The notes: generated from the letters alone by a model not told the origin. Numbered from the stretch's first letter, positions 1-8,506 are shown. The stretch is 41,391 nucleotides of DNA from a candidate division TM6 bacterium GW2011_GWF2_32_72 (GCA_945882015.1 CAMCVM010000007.1:1-41391); one strand, 5' to 3'. Program-made: numbers and translations.

Positions 1-609
1 TTTTCTTTACAGTTTTTACAATGCTCTGAGATTCAAGAAAGAGCAGGTGTTCGATATTATGATCCTGAAGATGATAACCAAAATTTGAATGATTATAAAA
101 GATTGTTTCCAAATCCATATGATGAAAGAAATTATTTTACTCAGCAAGAGCCAGGTTTTTTAACCATAGAAGATTGGTTTCATCAAATTATTGAAGAAAG
201 TGGACAAAAAGACTTAACTTCTGAGCAGAGATTTTTGATGATTATGAGAAGGGTTATTAATCCAACTGAAGAAGGCATGGAAAAAGATCGTGAAGCATAT
301 ATACAAAGTCTTGAACCTTATGATCAAGAGCTTGGTCCAGAATATTATGAAGAAAAAGAATGGATAAGGCAGCTTAGAAGCATTGTTTCTGGGACTGTAG
401 ATGATCAATTAAATGATGCTGATTCAAGTGATGATGATTCAAGTGATGATGAAGAGGATGAGTATCATTTTGATATGAGTCTTAACCAATGGGAGTGCAG
501 GCAAGAAGAAAATGCAAGATTAGAAAAAACTAATCCAACCAAAAGAAGAAAAGTCCATAAAAGTAGAAGAGAAAATCTTGCATTACTAAAACGTGCAATC
601 GATAATTAA
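1..609 (+). CDS. Unknown acidic protein, 5' end outside window
   Basis: The reading frame is open from base 1 to the stop at 607-609, so the true start lies upstream. A TTG at 85 is only an internal possible start. The visible 202 residues are strongly charged. An Asp/Ser tract (DSSDDDSSDDEEDE) sits at about residues 141-154, and a Lys/Arg-rich tail (TKRRKVHKSRR) follows near the end. I recognise no domain. An acidic tract followed by a basic tail suggests a disordered C-terminus that could bind protein or nucleic acid, but that is speculation. A strong hairpin terminator follows directly. Confidence 0.7.
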   Translation, partial: FSLQFLQCSEIQERAGVRYYDPEDDNQNLNDYKRLFPNPYDERNYFTQQEPGFLTIEDWFHQIIEESGQKDLTSEQRFLMIMRRVINPTEEGMEKDREAYIQSLEPYDQELGPEYYEEKEWIRQLRSIVSGTVDDQLNDADSSDDDSSDDEEDEYHFDMSLNQWECRQEENARLEKTNPTKRRKVHKSRRENLALLKRAIDN

Positions 610-616
610 GTAACAT

Positions 617-648
617 AAAAAAAGGGGCTGAATTTCAGCCCCTTTTTT
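617..648. terminator. Bidirectional rho-independent terminator
   Basis: A-run, GGGGCTGA stem, ATT loop, TCAGCCCC stem, T-run. The hairpin is symmetrical, with A and T tracts on both sides, and lies between two convergent genes (the acidic protein on + and brnQ on -). It can therefore end both transcripts. Confidence 0.9.
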
Positions 649-649
649 G

Positions 650-1843
650 TTATTTCAATAATTCTAAATAAATACTGTAACTTGCCCAGTTAATGTAAAG
701 TGAAAAGACTAATGTTGCAAAGACTGGCAATTTTACTGGTTTGAAGTTTAAGGTTGTAAAAGCAAGGTTACAAATCGTAAGCGTCATTAATAATGGATAT
801 AAGGTATTAATAAGTGGCTCAGCATATTTGAGTAACGCTTCAATTCCACTGCATGAAACAATAAAAGTTAATAAGATAATAAGAGATAATGATTTAAAGT
901 AATTAATTTTATGGTGCATGATATCGCGTTGAACATATTCTGCAAGAACAATTGCCAGTGCTGTAATGGTTGAAAAACAGGCCATTGCAACAGCGGTTGC
1001 AGTAATTAATGCGCCGCTTTGTCCTAAAATTTTAAAAGAGATAATACTAAAGAGTTCAGCAATGTTAATTGATTCTAAACCAACACCATGATAAGCACCT
1101 AAAAGTGCTAAACCAATATAAACAATTGCCAATAAAAAACATCCAATAAGGCCAGCTTTTAAACCAGTTTTTGAAAGTTCTTTAATATCGTAGTTGCTTT
1201 CGTGTTTCATATTTGATTTTAAAATACTTAACACAATTGAACCAAAGAAAATTGTTCCAAGAAGATCAAGATGGCCATACCCTAATTTTGCTTGATGCAT
1301 AAAAATATCTGATGCATCTGCTGATTGAACAATCAATGCTTGCGGATTTAAAAGACCTTTAATCACAATAATGGTGAGAGAAATAAGTAATAGAGGGCTG
1401 ATTAAGTGACCTAATAGATCAATAATCTTGCTTTCTTTATAGGTTGCTAAAAAAGTTAAGGTGCAAAAAATTACACTAAACATAATTCCTGTAATTGCAT
1501 CAGGCAAAAATGGTTTAAGCATCGTATAGCAGACAGTTACGTTACGGGACATTACATAAAAAGGTCCCAGTACTGCCATGCAGAAAGCGATCAGTAATCT
1601 TCCTGGAATAGTTCCAATTCTTGCAAAAAATTGATGGTAGTTTCCATTAAAGTGAATGATTGCAATAAGTCCAACAACAGGAATCAATACAGCTGTCAGT
1701 AAAAAACCAATAATTCCAGACAAAAACATGTCCCCTGAATTAAGTCCCACTTTGATTGGGTACATTAAATTTCCTGCTCCAAAAAGCATTGAAAAAATAG
1801 CAAGCCCAGCTGTTACTGCAGTTGATCGTAAAAAATGCGTCAT
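650..1843 (-). CDS. brnQ: Branched-chain amino acid carrier, BrnQ/LIVCS family
   Basis: A 397-aa polytopic membrane protein made almost entirely of hydrophobic segments separated by short loops. The N-terminal FGAGNL motif (residues 21-26), followed by a Tyr-Pro, is the family signature of the cation-coupled branched-chain amino acid carriers BrnQ/BraB. It is slightly shorter than the usual 430-450 residues. It probably imports Leu, Ile or Val by Na+ symport, which would suit an organism that takes amino acids from a host. Start ATG at 1843 is preceded by AGGGATT. It is a single gene, divergent from ppsA, and ends in the shared terminator. Substrate is inferred from family only. Confidence 0.9.
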   Translation of the reverse strand: MTHFLRSTAVTAGLAIFSMLFGAGNLMYPIKVGLNSGDMFLSGIIGFLLTAVLIPVVGLIAIIHFNGNYHQFFARIGTIPGRLLIAFCMAVLGPFYVMSRNVTVCYTMLKPFLPDAITGIMFSVIFCTLTFLATYKESKIIDLLGHLISPLLLISLTIIVIKGLLNPQALIVQSADASDIFMHQAKLGYGHLDLLGTIFFGSIVLSILKSNMKHESNYDIKELSKTGLKAGLIGCFLLAIVYIGLALLGAYHGVGLESINIAELFSIISFKILGQSGALITATAVAMACFSTITALAIVLAEYVQRDIMHHKINYFKSLSLIILLTFIVSCSGIEALLKYAEPLINTLYPLLMTLTICNLAFTTLNFKPVKLPVFATLVFSLYINWASYSIYLELLK

Positions 1844-1945
1844 AATAATCCCTAATTGAGGTTTTTAATGATAGTTTATTGTTGATAAGAACTATTGAGA
1901 ATAAACTTTTTTTATAATTTGAGCAAGAAAGTCAGCGGGAATTAA

Positions 1946-1975
1946 TTGCAATTAAGCTGGTTTTAGCGGTAAACT
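1946..1975 (+). promoter_or_regulatory. Candidate sigma70 promoter of ppsA
   Basis: TTGCAA (1946-1951) and TAAACT (1970-1975) are separated by 18 bp, about 37 bp upstream of the ppsA start and inside the 168-bp divergent gap with brnQ. Assigned from consensus only. Confidence 0.45.
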
Positions 1976-2011
1976 AAAGAAATTGTTTCAGGTTTATGTG
2001 AAGGTAAAAGT

Positions 2012-4399
2012 ATGGATTATGTAAGACGTTTTGCAACATTGGGGCTTCAAGATATCGCTCTTGTTGGGGGTAAAAATGCTTCATTAGGGCAAATGATACA
2101 AGATTTGAAAAATAAGAATATTGCTGTTCCTGATGGTTTTGCCATAACTGCCAAGGCTTATTGGTTGCATATCCAAGAAAATAATCTACAAGCTACGTTA
2201 TATAAAACCTTAAAACCTTTAAAAAAAGGGGTTTCATTACAGACAATTCAAAGAGCGGGCAAAAAGGCTCGAGATTTAATTAAAAAAGCGCCATTGCCTA
2301 AAGTTTTACAAAATCAAATTATTCAAGCATATCAAGAATTTTGTGAGCTTTTAGGCCGTAAAAATGTTTCAGTTGCAGTCCGTTCTTCGGCAACGGCTGA
2401 AGATTTGCCCGATGCATCATTTGCAGGGCAGCAGGATACATTTTTAAATATCACGGGTACTCAAGCATTACTTGAAGCATGTCGCAACAGTATGGCTTCT
2501 TTATTTACTGACCGTGCTATTGCTTATCGAATTGAAAAAGGGTTTGACCATTTTGCGGTAGGACTTTCTGTGGGTGTCCAACAGATGGTTCGTTCTGATA
2601 AGGCAACAGCAGGTGTTATGTTTACCGTTGATACCGAAACTGGCTTTAAAGATGTTGTGGTGATCAATGCTGCTTATGGCCTTGGCGAATCGGTAGTTAA
2701 AGGTGACGTTGTCCCTGATGAATTCCATGTATTTAAAACCACCTTTGAACAAGGCAAAAAGCCACTGATTAGAAAAAATTGTGGCTCAAAAGAAATTGAA
2801 CGTATTTTTGGTACGGGTAAAAATCCGGTTGCCATTAAAAAAGTTTCTACAAAACGTGCTTTACAGTATTGCTTAACCGATGAACAAGTATTCCAGTTAA
2901 CTGGTTACGGCCTAACCATTGAAAAACATTATTCAGCGCTTAAAGGCAGCTGGTGCCCGATGGATATTGAATGGGCTCAAGATGGCATTGATGGAAAATT
3001 ATATATTGTCCAAGCTCGACCTGAAACGATTCATGCATCAAAAGTGATAGGGCATGAACTTAAAAATTATAGCGTTGCCGGAACTGAAAAAGCAAAAGTT
3101 TTAGCAACAGGGCAAAGCATCGGTCAATCGGCGGTGACAGGCAGAGTACGCATTATTAAAAGCCCGCGCGAAATTCAAAAAGTTAAAGTTGGTGACATTA
3201 TTGTAACGCGCATGACCGATCCTGATTGGGTACCAGTTATGAAAAAAGCGGCAGCGATTGTTACAGAAAGTGGTGGTAGAACCTGCCATGCTGCAATTGT
3301 CAGCCGTGAGTTAGGAATTCCAGCCATTGTTGGTGCTCATGAAGTACTTAAAAAACTTAAAGATGGAGCCATGGTAACCGTTGATTGTTCACAAGGGTCA
3401 GCAGGTATTATTTATGCCGGTATATTGCCGATTTCAGTAAAAACAGTTGCATTAAAAACACTTAAAAAAGTACCGGTTTCGGTGCTGGTTAATATTGCAG
3501 CTCCAGATAGAGCATACCAAGTGTCACAACTTCCAGTTGATGGTGTTGGACTTGCTCGTCTTGAATTTATTATTACTAACCAAGTTCAAGTTCACCCAAT
3601 GGCTTGTGTTAAAAATAATAAGATCAAAGATGCAGCTTTAAAAAAACAGGTAGCGCACTTAAGTGCTGGATACAAAAATTCAGAAGAGTTTTTTATTGCT
3701 AATGTTGCACAAGGTATGGCAACGATTGCTGCTGCGTTTTATCCGCGACCAGTGTTAGTTCGTTTTTCTGATTTTAAAAGTAATGAATACCGTAATCTAA
3801 TTGGCGGTTCTTATTTTGAACCGGTTGAAGAAAATCCTATGATAGGGCTTCGTGGCGCGTCGCGTTATCAGCATCCATTATACGCTCCAGCCTTTGAACT
3901 TGAATGTAAAGCAGTTGCGTATGCGCGTGATCAAATGGGTCTGACTAATATTAACGTGATGATCCCGTTTGTCAGAACAGTTACAGAAGCTGAAAAAGTA
4001 GTTGAACTTTTAAAGCACAATGGCCTTGTTTCCGGTCAAAAAGGCTTACAAATTTATATGATGTGTGAAATTCCTTCAAATGTTATTTTGATTAAAGAAT
4101 TTGCGCAATTATTTGATGCGTTTTCAATTGGCTCAAATGATTTAACACAAACAACACTTTCTATTGATCGTGATTCAGGGTTACTCGCTTCAATTTTTGA
4201 TGAGCGTGACCCTGCAGTAAAATATATGCTTAAAACTGCCATAGAAGGTGCGCACAAAGCTGGCAAAAAGATTGGTATTTGTGGACAAGCTCCTTCAGAT
4301 TATCCTGAAATAGCTTCATTTTTAATTGAACATAACATCGATTCACTTTCCTTAAACCCTGATTCGGTAATCCCATTTTTATTACGTTATAGTGCTTGA
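2012..4399 (+). CDS. ppsA: Phosphoenolpyruvate synthase
   Basis: Makes PEP from pyruvate and ATP, releasing AMP and phosphate (gluconeogenic direction). At 795 aa it matches the full-length family. Order: N-terminal ATP-grasp domain (GGKNASLGQM near the start, VRSSATAEDLPDASFAGQQ around 125-145), mobile phosphohistidine domain with GGRTCHAAIVSRELGIPA (His426 is the expected phosphorylated residue), then the C-terminal PEP/pyruvate barrel. The barrel carries IGSNDLTQ and GICGQAPSD, where Cys757 is the expected catalytic Cys. ATG at 2012 is preceded by AAGGT. No key residue is missing. The downstream secreted-protein gene starts 10 bp after the stop and may be cotranscribed. Confidence 0.97.
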   Translation: MDYVRRFATLGLQDIALVGGKNASLGQMIQDLKNKNIAVPDGFAITAKAYWLHIQENNLQATLYKTLKPLKKGVSLQTIQRAGKKARDLIKKAPLPKVLQNQIIQAYQEFCELLGRKNVSVAVRSSATAEDLPDASFAGQQDTFLNITGTQALLEACRNSMASLFTDRAIAYRIEKGFDHFAVGLSVGVQQMVRSDKATAGVMFTVDTETGFKDVVVINAAYGLGESVVKGDVVPDEFHVFKTTFEQGKKPLIRKNCGSKEIERIFGTGKNPVAIKKVSTKRALQYCLTDEQVFQLTGYGLTIEKHYSALKGSWCPMDIEWAQDGIDGKLYIVQARPETIHASKVIGHELKNYSVAGTEKAKVLATGQSIGQSAVTGRVRIIKSPREIQKVKVGDIIVTRMTDPDWVPVMKKAAAIVTESGGRTCHAAIVSRELGIPAIVGAHEVLKKLKDGAMVTVDCSQGSAGIIYAGILPISVKTVALKTLKKVPVSVLVNIAAPDRAYQVSQLPVDGVGLARLEFIITNQVQVHPMACVKNNKIKDAALKKQVAHLSAGYKNSEEFFIANVAQGMATIAAAFYPRPVLVRFSDFKSNEYRNLIGGSYFEPVEENPMIGLRGASRYQHPLYAPAFELECKAVAYARDQMGLTNINVMIPFVRTVTEAEKVVELLKHNGLVSGQKGLQIYMMCEIPSNVILIKEFAQLFDAFSIGSNDLTQTTLSIDRDSGLLASIFDERDPAVKYMLKTAIEGAHKAGKKIGICGQAPSDYPEIASFLIEHNIDSLSLNPDSVIPFLLRYSA

Positions 4400-4409
4400 A
4401 AGGAAAACC

Positions 4410-4742
4410 ATGAATAAAAAAATTACAGCCGCAATGCTTTTAGTGTTAATCCAAAGTTCAATCTATAGTGCTCAACCTAAAGAAGATTTTGATTGGATGC
4501 AAGTCGGACGTGCCGCTGGTGGTGAACTAGAAGTAACAGAGGTGACGGCATGCCAGCCAACTCAAGATAAAGGAACCAGTACCGTAAGTGATCAACCAAA
4601 AGGTTCAGAAGGATTTTCAGTAGGGTTTTGCGCAGTAGTAGCTAATCTATTAGAAGAAGGTCTTGCATTTCTTAAAGATCAGGCATATGGGAATCATCCA
4701 TTTGGACAGCAGGATCCAGCATCAACAGAAAAGAATAAGTAA
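4410..4742 (+). CDS. Small secreted protein, unknown
   Basis: 110 aa. I chose ATG 4410 (MNKKITAAMLL...) over an upstream in-frame GTG at 4392, because GAAAGGA lies just before the ATG and the protein then begins with a clean signal peptide (about residues 1-20, cleavage near YSA-QPK). The mature part is small and acidic, with two Cys and no recognised domain. It lies 10 bp downstream of ppsA and converges with two small exported proteins on the other strand. Confidence 0.7.
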   Translation: MNKKITAAMLLVLIQSSIYSAQPKEDFDWMQVGRAAGGELEVTEVTACQPTQDKGTSTVSDQPKGSEGFSVGFCAVVANLLEEGLAFLKDQAYGNHPFGQQDPASTEKNK

Positions 4743-4752
4743 TCTATTTGGG

Positions 4753-4974
4753 CTAAAACGGTTTTTTTTCAATAACCTTGTGACCGCAAGATCGGCAGGT
4801 TCCATCAGGAGCTCTGTTTGCAGTACATGGACAATTGCAATCAGCCTTTGTAATACTATGAGTTGTAATAACCCCCGTTTGAGGGTCTTTAATGTGACTC
4901 GTAAAACAGTTATCAGATCCATTGAGTAACAGCACTAAACTCAAACAGGCGATTAAGAAAAATCTATAATTCAT
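4753..4974 (-). CDS. Small exported Cys-rich protein
   Basis: 73 aa: signal peptide (about 1-20) followed by a compact Cys-rich tail. Cys positions C-x-C then C-x2-C (NCPCTANRAPDGTCRSCGH) resemble a small zinc ribbon. Its ATG overlaps the stop of the preceding gene as ATGA (4971-4974), so the two are probably translationally coupled. Function unknown. Confidence 0.65.
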   Translation of the reverse strand: MNYRFFLIACLSLVLLLNGSDNCFTSHIKDPQTGVITTHSITKADCNCPCTANRAPDGTCRSCGHKVIEKKPF

Positions 4975-5216
4975 GGTTGCACCTTTTGGTTTATTGTTTG
5001 CGCAGCTATTACCGAAGCAAGTGGATTATTTTGATTTGATTGATTTGAACCGTTTCCCATTTCCCCTGTGACGTTTTTACCTTCATTTCCCCCAGCTTGT
5101 TCAGATGGATTTTGTTTGCTGCTTTCTGGTTTAAAACAAGTTGGACAACCTATTATAAATGTTTGCGCAATTAACGCAACGATTAAACTATATATTACAA
5201 TTTTTATAACCTTCAT
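4971..5216 (-). CDS. Small putative lipoprotein with CPTC motif
   Basis: 81 aa. ATG at 5216 is preferred over an in-frame start 30 bp upstream because AGGAGAGGGGAA lies directly before it. The N-terminal hydrophobic segment ends in IIGC, an acceptable lipobox, so the mature protein would begin CPTC. C-x2-C resembles redox or metal motifs, but there is no thioredoxin fold here. The rest is Asn/Gly/Ser/Gln-rich and probably disordered. First gene of a two-gene unit with the Cys-rich protein. Confidence 0.65.
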   Translation of the reverse strand: MKVIKIVIYSLIVALIAQTFIIGCPTCFKPESSKQNPSEQAGGNEGKNVTGEMGNGSNQSNQNNPLASVIAAQTINQKVQP

Positions 5217-5258
5217 TTCCCCTCTCCTTTGTAAGTTTTTTTTCATCTTACATTGTTA

Positions 5259-5288
5259 AGTATAAAATAGGTCAGTTTCAAATTGCAA
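5259..5288 (-). promoter_or_regulatory. Candidate promoter of the small lipoprotein pair
   Basis: On the minus strand TTGCAA (5283-5288) and TATACT (5259-5264) are separated by 18 bp, about 43 bp upstream of the start at 5216. The -35 is identical to the one proposed for ppsA. Confidence 0.5.
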
Positions 5289-5355
5289 TATTTTTTTTAG
5301 GACATTAAAAAAATGCTTTTAAGTCCCCTTAAAAAAAGATTTTCTTGGTAAAAAC

Positions 5356-6276
5356 TTAAAGCGTGTGTTCAATATTTTTCACTTGATTAAACATAAACGA
5401 ATCAGCTGTACCTAAATCTTCTAAAAATCTTTTAATGTGCGGTGCATACTGTGGATTTTGAAAAGATGTTCCAATAATTGCTTTAATCCAGCCAATAGGG
5501 GTGCTGATATCATAGCGAGTACCTTGAATTTTGTAAGCAAATACTTTTTCATTATTTTGCATCATCGTATTGATTGCATCGCTTAATAAAAGCTCTTCGC
5601 CAACGCTATAGGTCATCATTTGTTCAAGTGAGGCAAAAATTTTGTGTGAAAGGACAAAACGACCAACAACTGCAAGATTTGAAGGAGCATCTTTTTGATG
5701 GGGTTTTTCGCAAATGCTTGAAACTTGAAATAAATTTGGAGTGATCTGTTTTTTTATATCAATAATAGGATACAGTGGAATACACTCACTTGGGACTTCT
5801 TGAATAGCAATAACGCTTGCTTTTTCTTGTCTTGCCACGCGAATAATTTGGTCAAGTCCAGCATTTTTTCCGGTAATGATATCGTCAGGTAGCATAACAC
5901 CAAAATATTCTTTCTGAATTGAATGGCGAGCTAACCAAAGCGCATGTCCAAGGCCTAGCATTTCTGCCTGGCGAACATACGTAAAGTCTGCAGCTCGAAT
6001 CATTTTTTCAATATCGCTTAATAAGCTTTCTTTAGAAATATCTTTTAAAAAGGTAGCAAGCTCAGGACTTGTATCAAAGTAGTCCTCAATGCTATATTTT
6101 GATCTGCTGGTAACAATAAAAAAATTTTTGATATTTGAGTTAATGCCTTCATCAACTATGTAATGGATAGCAGGTTTACTACCAAGAGGAAGCATCTCTT
6201 TGGGTATGGTTTTTGTGTATGGTAAAAATCGACTTCCTATACCAGCGGCAGGTATTATTACTTTGCTTATATCCAT
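5356..6276 (-). CDS. galU: UTP-glucose-1-phosphate uridylyltransferase
   Basis: Makes UDP-glucose from UTP and glucose-1-phosphate for envelope sugars. 306 aa, usual length. The nucleotide-binding signature AAGIGSRFLPYTK-x-IPKEMLPLGSKP is at the N-terminus (canonical form G-L-G-T-R-F-L-P). It is followed by GLGHALWLAR, LPDD, ICEKP and GRFVLS blocks in the expected order. Start ATG follows AAAAGGAGTAGT, a strong ribosome-binding site. It begins 31 bp after the pheS stop on the same strand, so the two are probably one transcript. Confidence 0.95.
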   Translation of the reverse strand: MDISKVIIPAAGIGSRFLPYTKTIPKEMLPLGSKPAIHYIVDEGINSNIKNFFIVTSRSKYSIEDYFDTSPELATFLKDISKESLLSDIEKMIRAADFTYVRQAEMLGLGHALWLARHSIQKEYFGVMLPDDIITGKNAGLDQIIRVARQEKASVIAIQEVPSECIPLYPIIDIKKQITPNLFQVSSICEKPHQKDAPSNLAVVGRFVLSHKIFASLEQMMTYSVGEELLLSDAINTMMQNNEKVFAYKIQGTRYDISTPIGWIKAIIGTSFQNPQYAPHIKRFLEDLGTADSFMFNQVKNIEHTL

Positions 6277-6307
6277 ACTACTCCTTTTCAGGGTTCAATA
6301 GCCTTTT

Positions 6308-7342
6308 TTAAAACTGTTCTAAAAATTCTTTTTGTCCATTGTGTAGCAGCCTAATATCATTGATTGAATATTTAAGCATAATCAGTCGAGTCAAACCAAA
6401 ACCAAAGGCAAATCCTGAATAACGTGTTGGGTCAATACCCCCATGTTTTAACACATTTGGATGAACAAGGCCGCCACCTACCAGTTCAATCCAACATGAT
6501 TGTTTACAGGTAGAGCATCCATTACTGCAAAAAGGGCATGACATATCAATTTCAAGACCAGGTTCAACAAAAGGGAAATAGCCAGGACGAGCGCGGATTT
6601 TTAAATTCTTTTTCTCAAAAAATTTCTCAAAAAAAAGTCTCATAGTTGCCAATAAATTTGAAAGCGAAATAGTTTCACCAACAACAAGCCCTTCAAATTG
6701 TCGAAACATATAATCATGGCTGGCATCAGTTGCTTCATTGCGATAGACTTTTCCTGTACAAATAACAGCAAATGGGGGCTTTCTTTTCTGCATGGTACGC
6801 ACTTGAACATTTGATGTTTGTGTACGTAAAACCATGTTTGGAATGTTTAAAAAGAAAGTATCTTGCATATCACGGGCTGGATGATTTTTGCCGATATTTA
6901 AACTTTCAAAGTTGTAAAATTCAGTTTCTACTTCAGGGCCATCAGCAATTGAATACCCCATGCTCAAAAAAATATTTTCAATTTTTTCGGTTGCTTGGGT
7001 GTATAAATGTAAGCTTCCAGTACTTTTTAAAGGACTGTATGAGGTAATATCAAAATCTTTGTTACGTGCTTCTTGTTGTTCAAATGCTTGGGCGATTAAT
7101 GCCTCTTTTTTGAGTAAATAAGTATCTTCAGCGCTTTGTTTAAGTTGATTTAAAGCAGGCCCGATAATGCGTTTTTCGTCAGTAGAAAGATCTTTTAATA
7201 ACGGCATCAGCTGCGCAATTTCACCTTTTCTTCCTAAAAATTGGATGCGAACCAATTCAAGGTTTTCAAGGGTTGTACTATCTTTGATTGCCTGCTGATA
7301 GGCTTGATCTATTCGTTCTATTTTGAGAGTAAGTTGTTTCAT
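6308..7342 (-). CDS. pheS: Phenylalanine-tRNA ligase alpha subunit
   Basis: Catalytic subunit of the alpha2-beta2 PheRS that charges tRNA-Phe. 344 aa: N-terminal coiled coil (about 1-90), then a class II synthetase core with YRNEATDASHDYMFRQFEGLVV, RARPGYFPFVEPGLEIDMSC, and the motif 3 region GFAFGFGLTRLIMLKY. A four-Cys insertion (CPFCSNGCSTCKQSC) precedes WIELVGGGLVHPNVL, as in many Gram-positive PheS. The usual partner pheT is not next to it. galU follows instead, and tRNA-Phe is transcribed divergently from about 150 bp away. No clear Shine-Dalgarno is visible before the ATG. Confidence 0.96.
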   Translation of the reverse strand: MKQLTLKIERIDQAYQQAIKDSTTLENLELVRIQFLGRKGEIAQLMPLLKDLSTDEKRIIGPALNQLKQSAEDTYLLKKEALIAQAFEQQEARNKDFDITSYSPLKSTGSLHLYTQATEKIENIFLSMGYSIADGPEVETEFYNFESLNIGKNHPARDMQDTFFLNIPNMVLRTQTSNVQVRTMQKRKPPFAVICTGKVYRNEATDASHDYMFRQFEGLVVGETISLSNLLATMRLFFEKFFEKKNLKIRARPGYFPFVEPGLEIDMSCPFCSNGCSTCKQSCWIELVGGGLVHPNVLKHGGIDPTRYSGFAFGFGLTRLIMLKYSINDIRLLHNGQKEFLEQF

Positions 7343-7432
7343 AGTCCAATCAAAAGGCTTAAAAAATGCTTAAAAAGAATACAAAGTAATGGTACCAAAG
7401 TTCAAAAAACTTAGCAATTTCAAGTTTATTTG

Positions 7433-7460
7433 TTGACAAAAGAGTTGAAAACGGTACCAT
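7433..7460 (+). promoter_or_regulatory. Candidate promoter of tRNA-Phe
   Basis: Consensus TTGACA (7433-7438), 16-bp spacer, TACCAT (7455-7460, 4 of 6 to TATAAT), about 30 bp before the mature tRNA. The -35 is perfect and the -10 is weak. Confidence 0.5.
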
Positions 7461-7489
7461 TTACAATACATTCTTTTTCAAGATTAATT

Positions 7490-7564
7490 GCCGGGGTAGC
7501 TCAGTGGTAGAGCATGTGCCTGAAGAGCACAGTGTCGATGGTTCGATTCCGTCTCCCGGCACCA
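7490..7564 (+). tRNA. tRNA-Phe (GAA), CCA encoded
   Basis: Cloverleaf read by eye: acceptor GCCGGGG/TCCCGGC (last pair G-U), D stem GCTC/GAGC, anticodon stem TGTGC/GCACA with loop CTGAAGA (anticodon GAA), T arm containing GGTTCGATTCC, discriminator A and encoded CCA. Position 37 is G, where A is more usual for tRNA-Phe. Confidence 0.93.
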
Positions 7565-7651
7565 TTTTTTTTAAATTCTTTCATTCTCTTGTTTATTGTA
7601 TTATCTTAAGCCAAAAAGGTTTGAGAGCTTTAGTAATAAAAAGGTAAGCAC

Positions 7652-8371
7652 ATGAAAGACAAATTAGTTGAAACCCGGCAGTTTACGCAAGGATTTGGAC
7701 AGATCCGTCAAGTAAAAGAAAATGATACATTAACTTCTAATGTTGCCTGGTTCAAGCTTGCTGAATTTATCAGACGGGGTGAAAAAGAACGAGCTTTAAG
7801 TTTATATCGATTATTAACCCACTCTTTGCCAGATAAGTCATTTTTAAAAAAATTAGAAGCAGATATTTGGTTTGTCTTTGATATCCAGCAGGCCCAACTA
7901 TTGTACGAGCATGCCGCAAATCTTTATAAGCAGGATGGTAAAATAATGCAGTCTTTGCTTATTTTTGAAAAACTTGCTTACCAATTCCCAAAAAATTTCC
8001 AATATCAACAAACAATTATTGAGTTTTGCAAAGAGTTACAGTTATTTGAAAAAATGTTGCTGTGGCAACTTGAACATTGCACATTACTCCTTGAGCAAGG
8101 GTCTCTGGAAAAAGCAAAAAATATTTTTATCACTTTAGAGCACCAACTTAAAGATGCTCAAATATTTCTTTTTCATCGCTTATTTGTTATTGCAGCATTA
8201 AAAAACCAGTATGCTGAGCAAAAAACAATAGAGCAATCACTCTATAAAGCGATTGATGGATTGCTTAGAACAGGTGCTCAACAAGAAACGCAGCAATTTT
8301 TATCTACCGTGCAAGGCCTTAATAGTTTGTGGCATAAAGATGCAATTGTTTATCTTGAAAAGCAGACCTGA
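7652..8371 (+). CDS. Helical repeat (TPR-like) protein, unknown
   Basis: 239 aa, almost wholly alpha-helical by composition, with no signal peptide or membrane segment. Helix pairs such as AWFKLAEFIRRGEKERALSLYRLL and the blocks around residues 75-105 and 145-165 fit degenerate tetratricopeptide spacing (small residues at the packing positions, about 34-residue period). It is probably a cytosolic scaffold or adaptor, and no specific family is recognised. ATG at 7652 is preceded by AAAAAGGTAAGCAC. It starts about 90 bp after tRNA-Phe. Confidence 0.7.
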   Translation: MKDKLVETRQFTQGFGQIRQVKENDTLTSNVAWFKLAEFIRRGEKERALSLYRLLTHSLPDKSFLKKLEADIWFVFDIQQAQLLYEHAANLYKQDGKIMQSLLIFEKLAYQFPKNFQYQQTIIEFCKELQLFEKMLLWQLEHCTLLLEQGSLEKAKNIFITLEHQLKDAQIFLFHRLFVIAALKNQYAEQKTIEQSLYKAIDGLLRTGAQQETQQFLSTVQGLNSLWHKDAIVYLEKQT

Positions 8372-8380
8372 AAGTAATAA

Positions 8381-8506
8381 CTATATTCGTTTATATTTAC
8401 TGCGACGTTGTTGAGTCTCTAGACTAATACTTGCTTCTAGCTGGTCTCTTGTATATTCGGTTTTAAATTCTTCTAATTGATTCAATAAACTTTTTGGGGC
8501 TGGCAT
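8381..8506 (-). pseudogene. C-terminal gene remnant with start codon from the IS end
   Basis: A 41-codon frame begins with the ATG contained in the left inverted repeat of the insertion sequence (CAT at 8504-8506), runs MPAPKS and out into the flanking DNA, and stops at 8381. The flanking part (QLEEFKTEYTRDQLEAS...) is highly charged, helical and ends in a basic tail, like a real protein C-terminus. The likely reading is a leftward gene cut by the insertion. I could not find its upstream part on the right side of the element. Whether the hybrid is expressed is unknown. Confidence 0.4.

Noticed and set aside
617-648. GGGGCTG in the first terminator as a possible second IS end
   Set aside because: Only the first seven bases match the terminal repeat, and the hairpin with flanking A and T tracts is fully explained as a terminator.
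2501-4266. Several minus-strand frames of 60-85 codons inside ppsA
   Set aside because: They lie antisense to a fully conserved enzyme gene, lack ribosome-binding sites and look like frame shadows.
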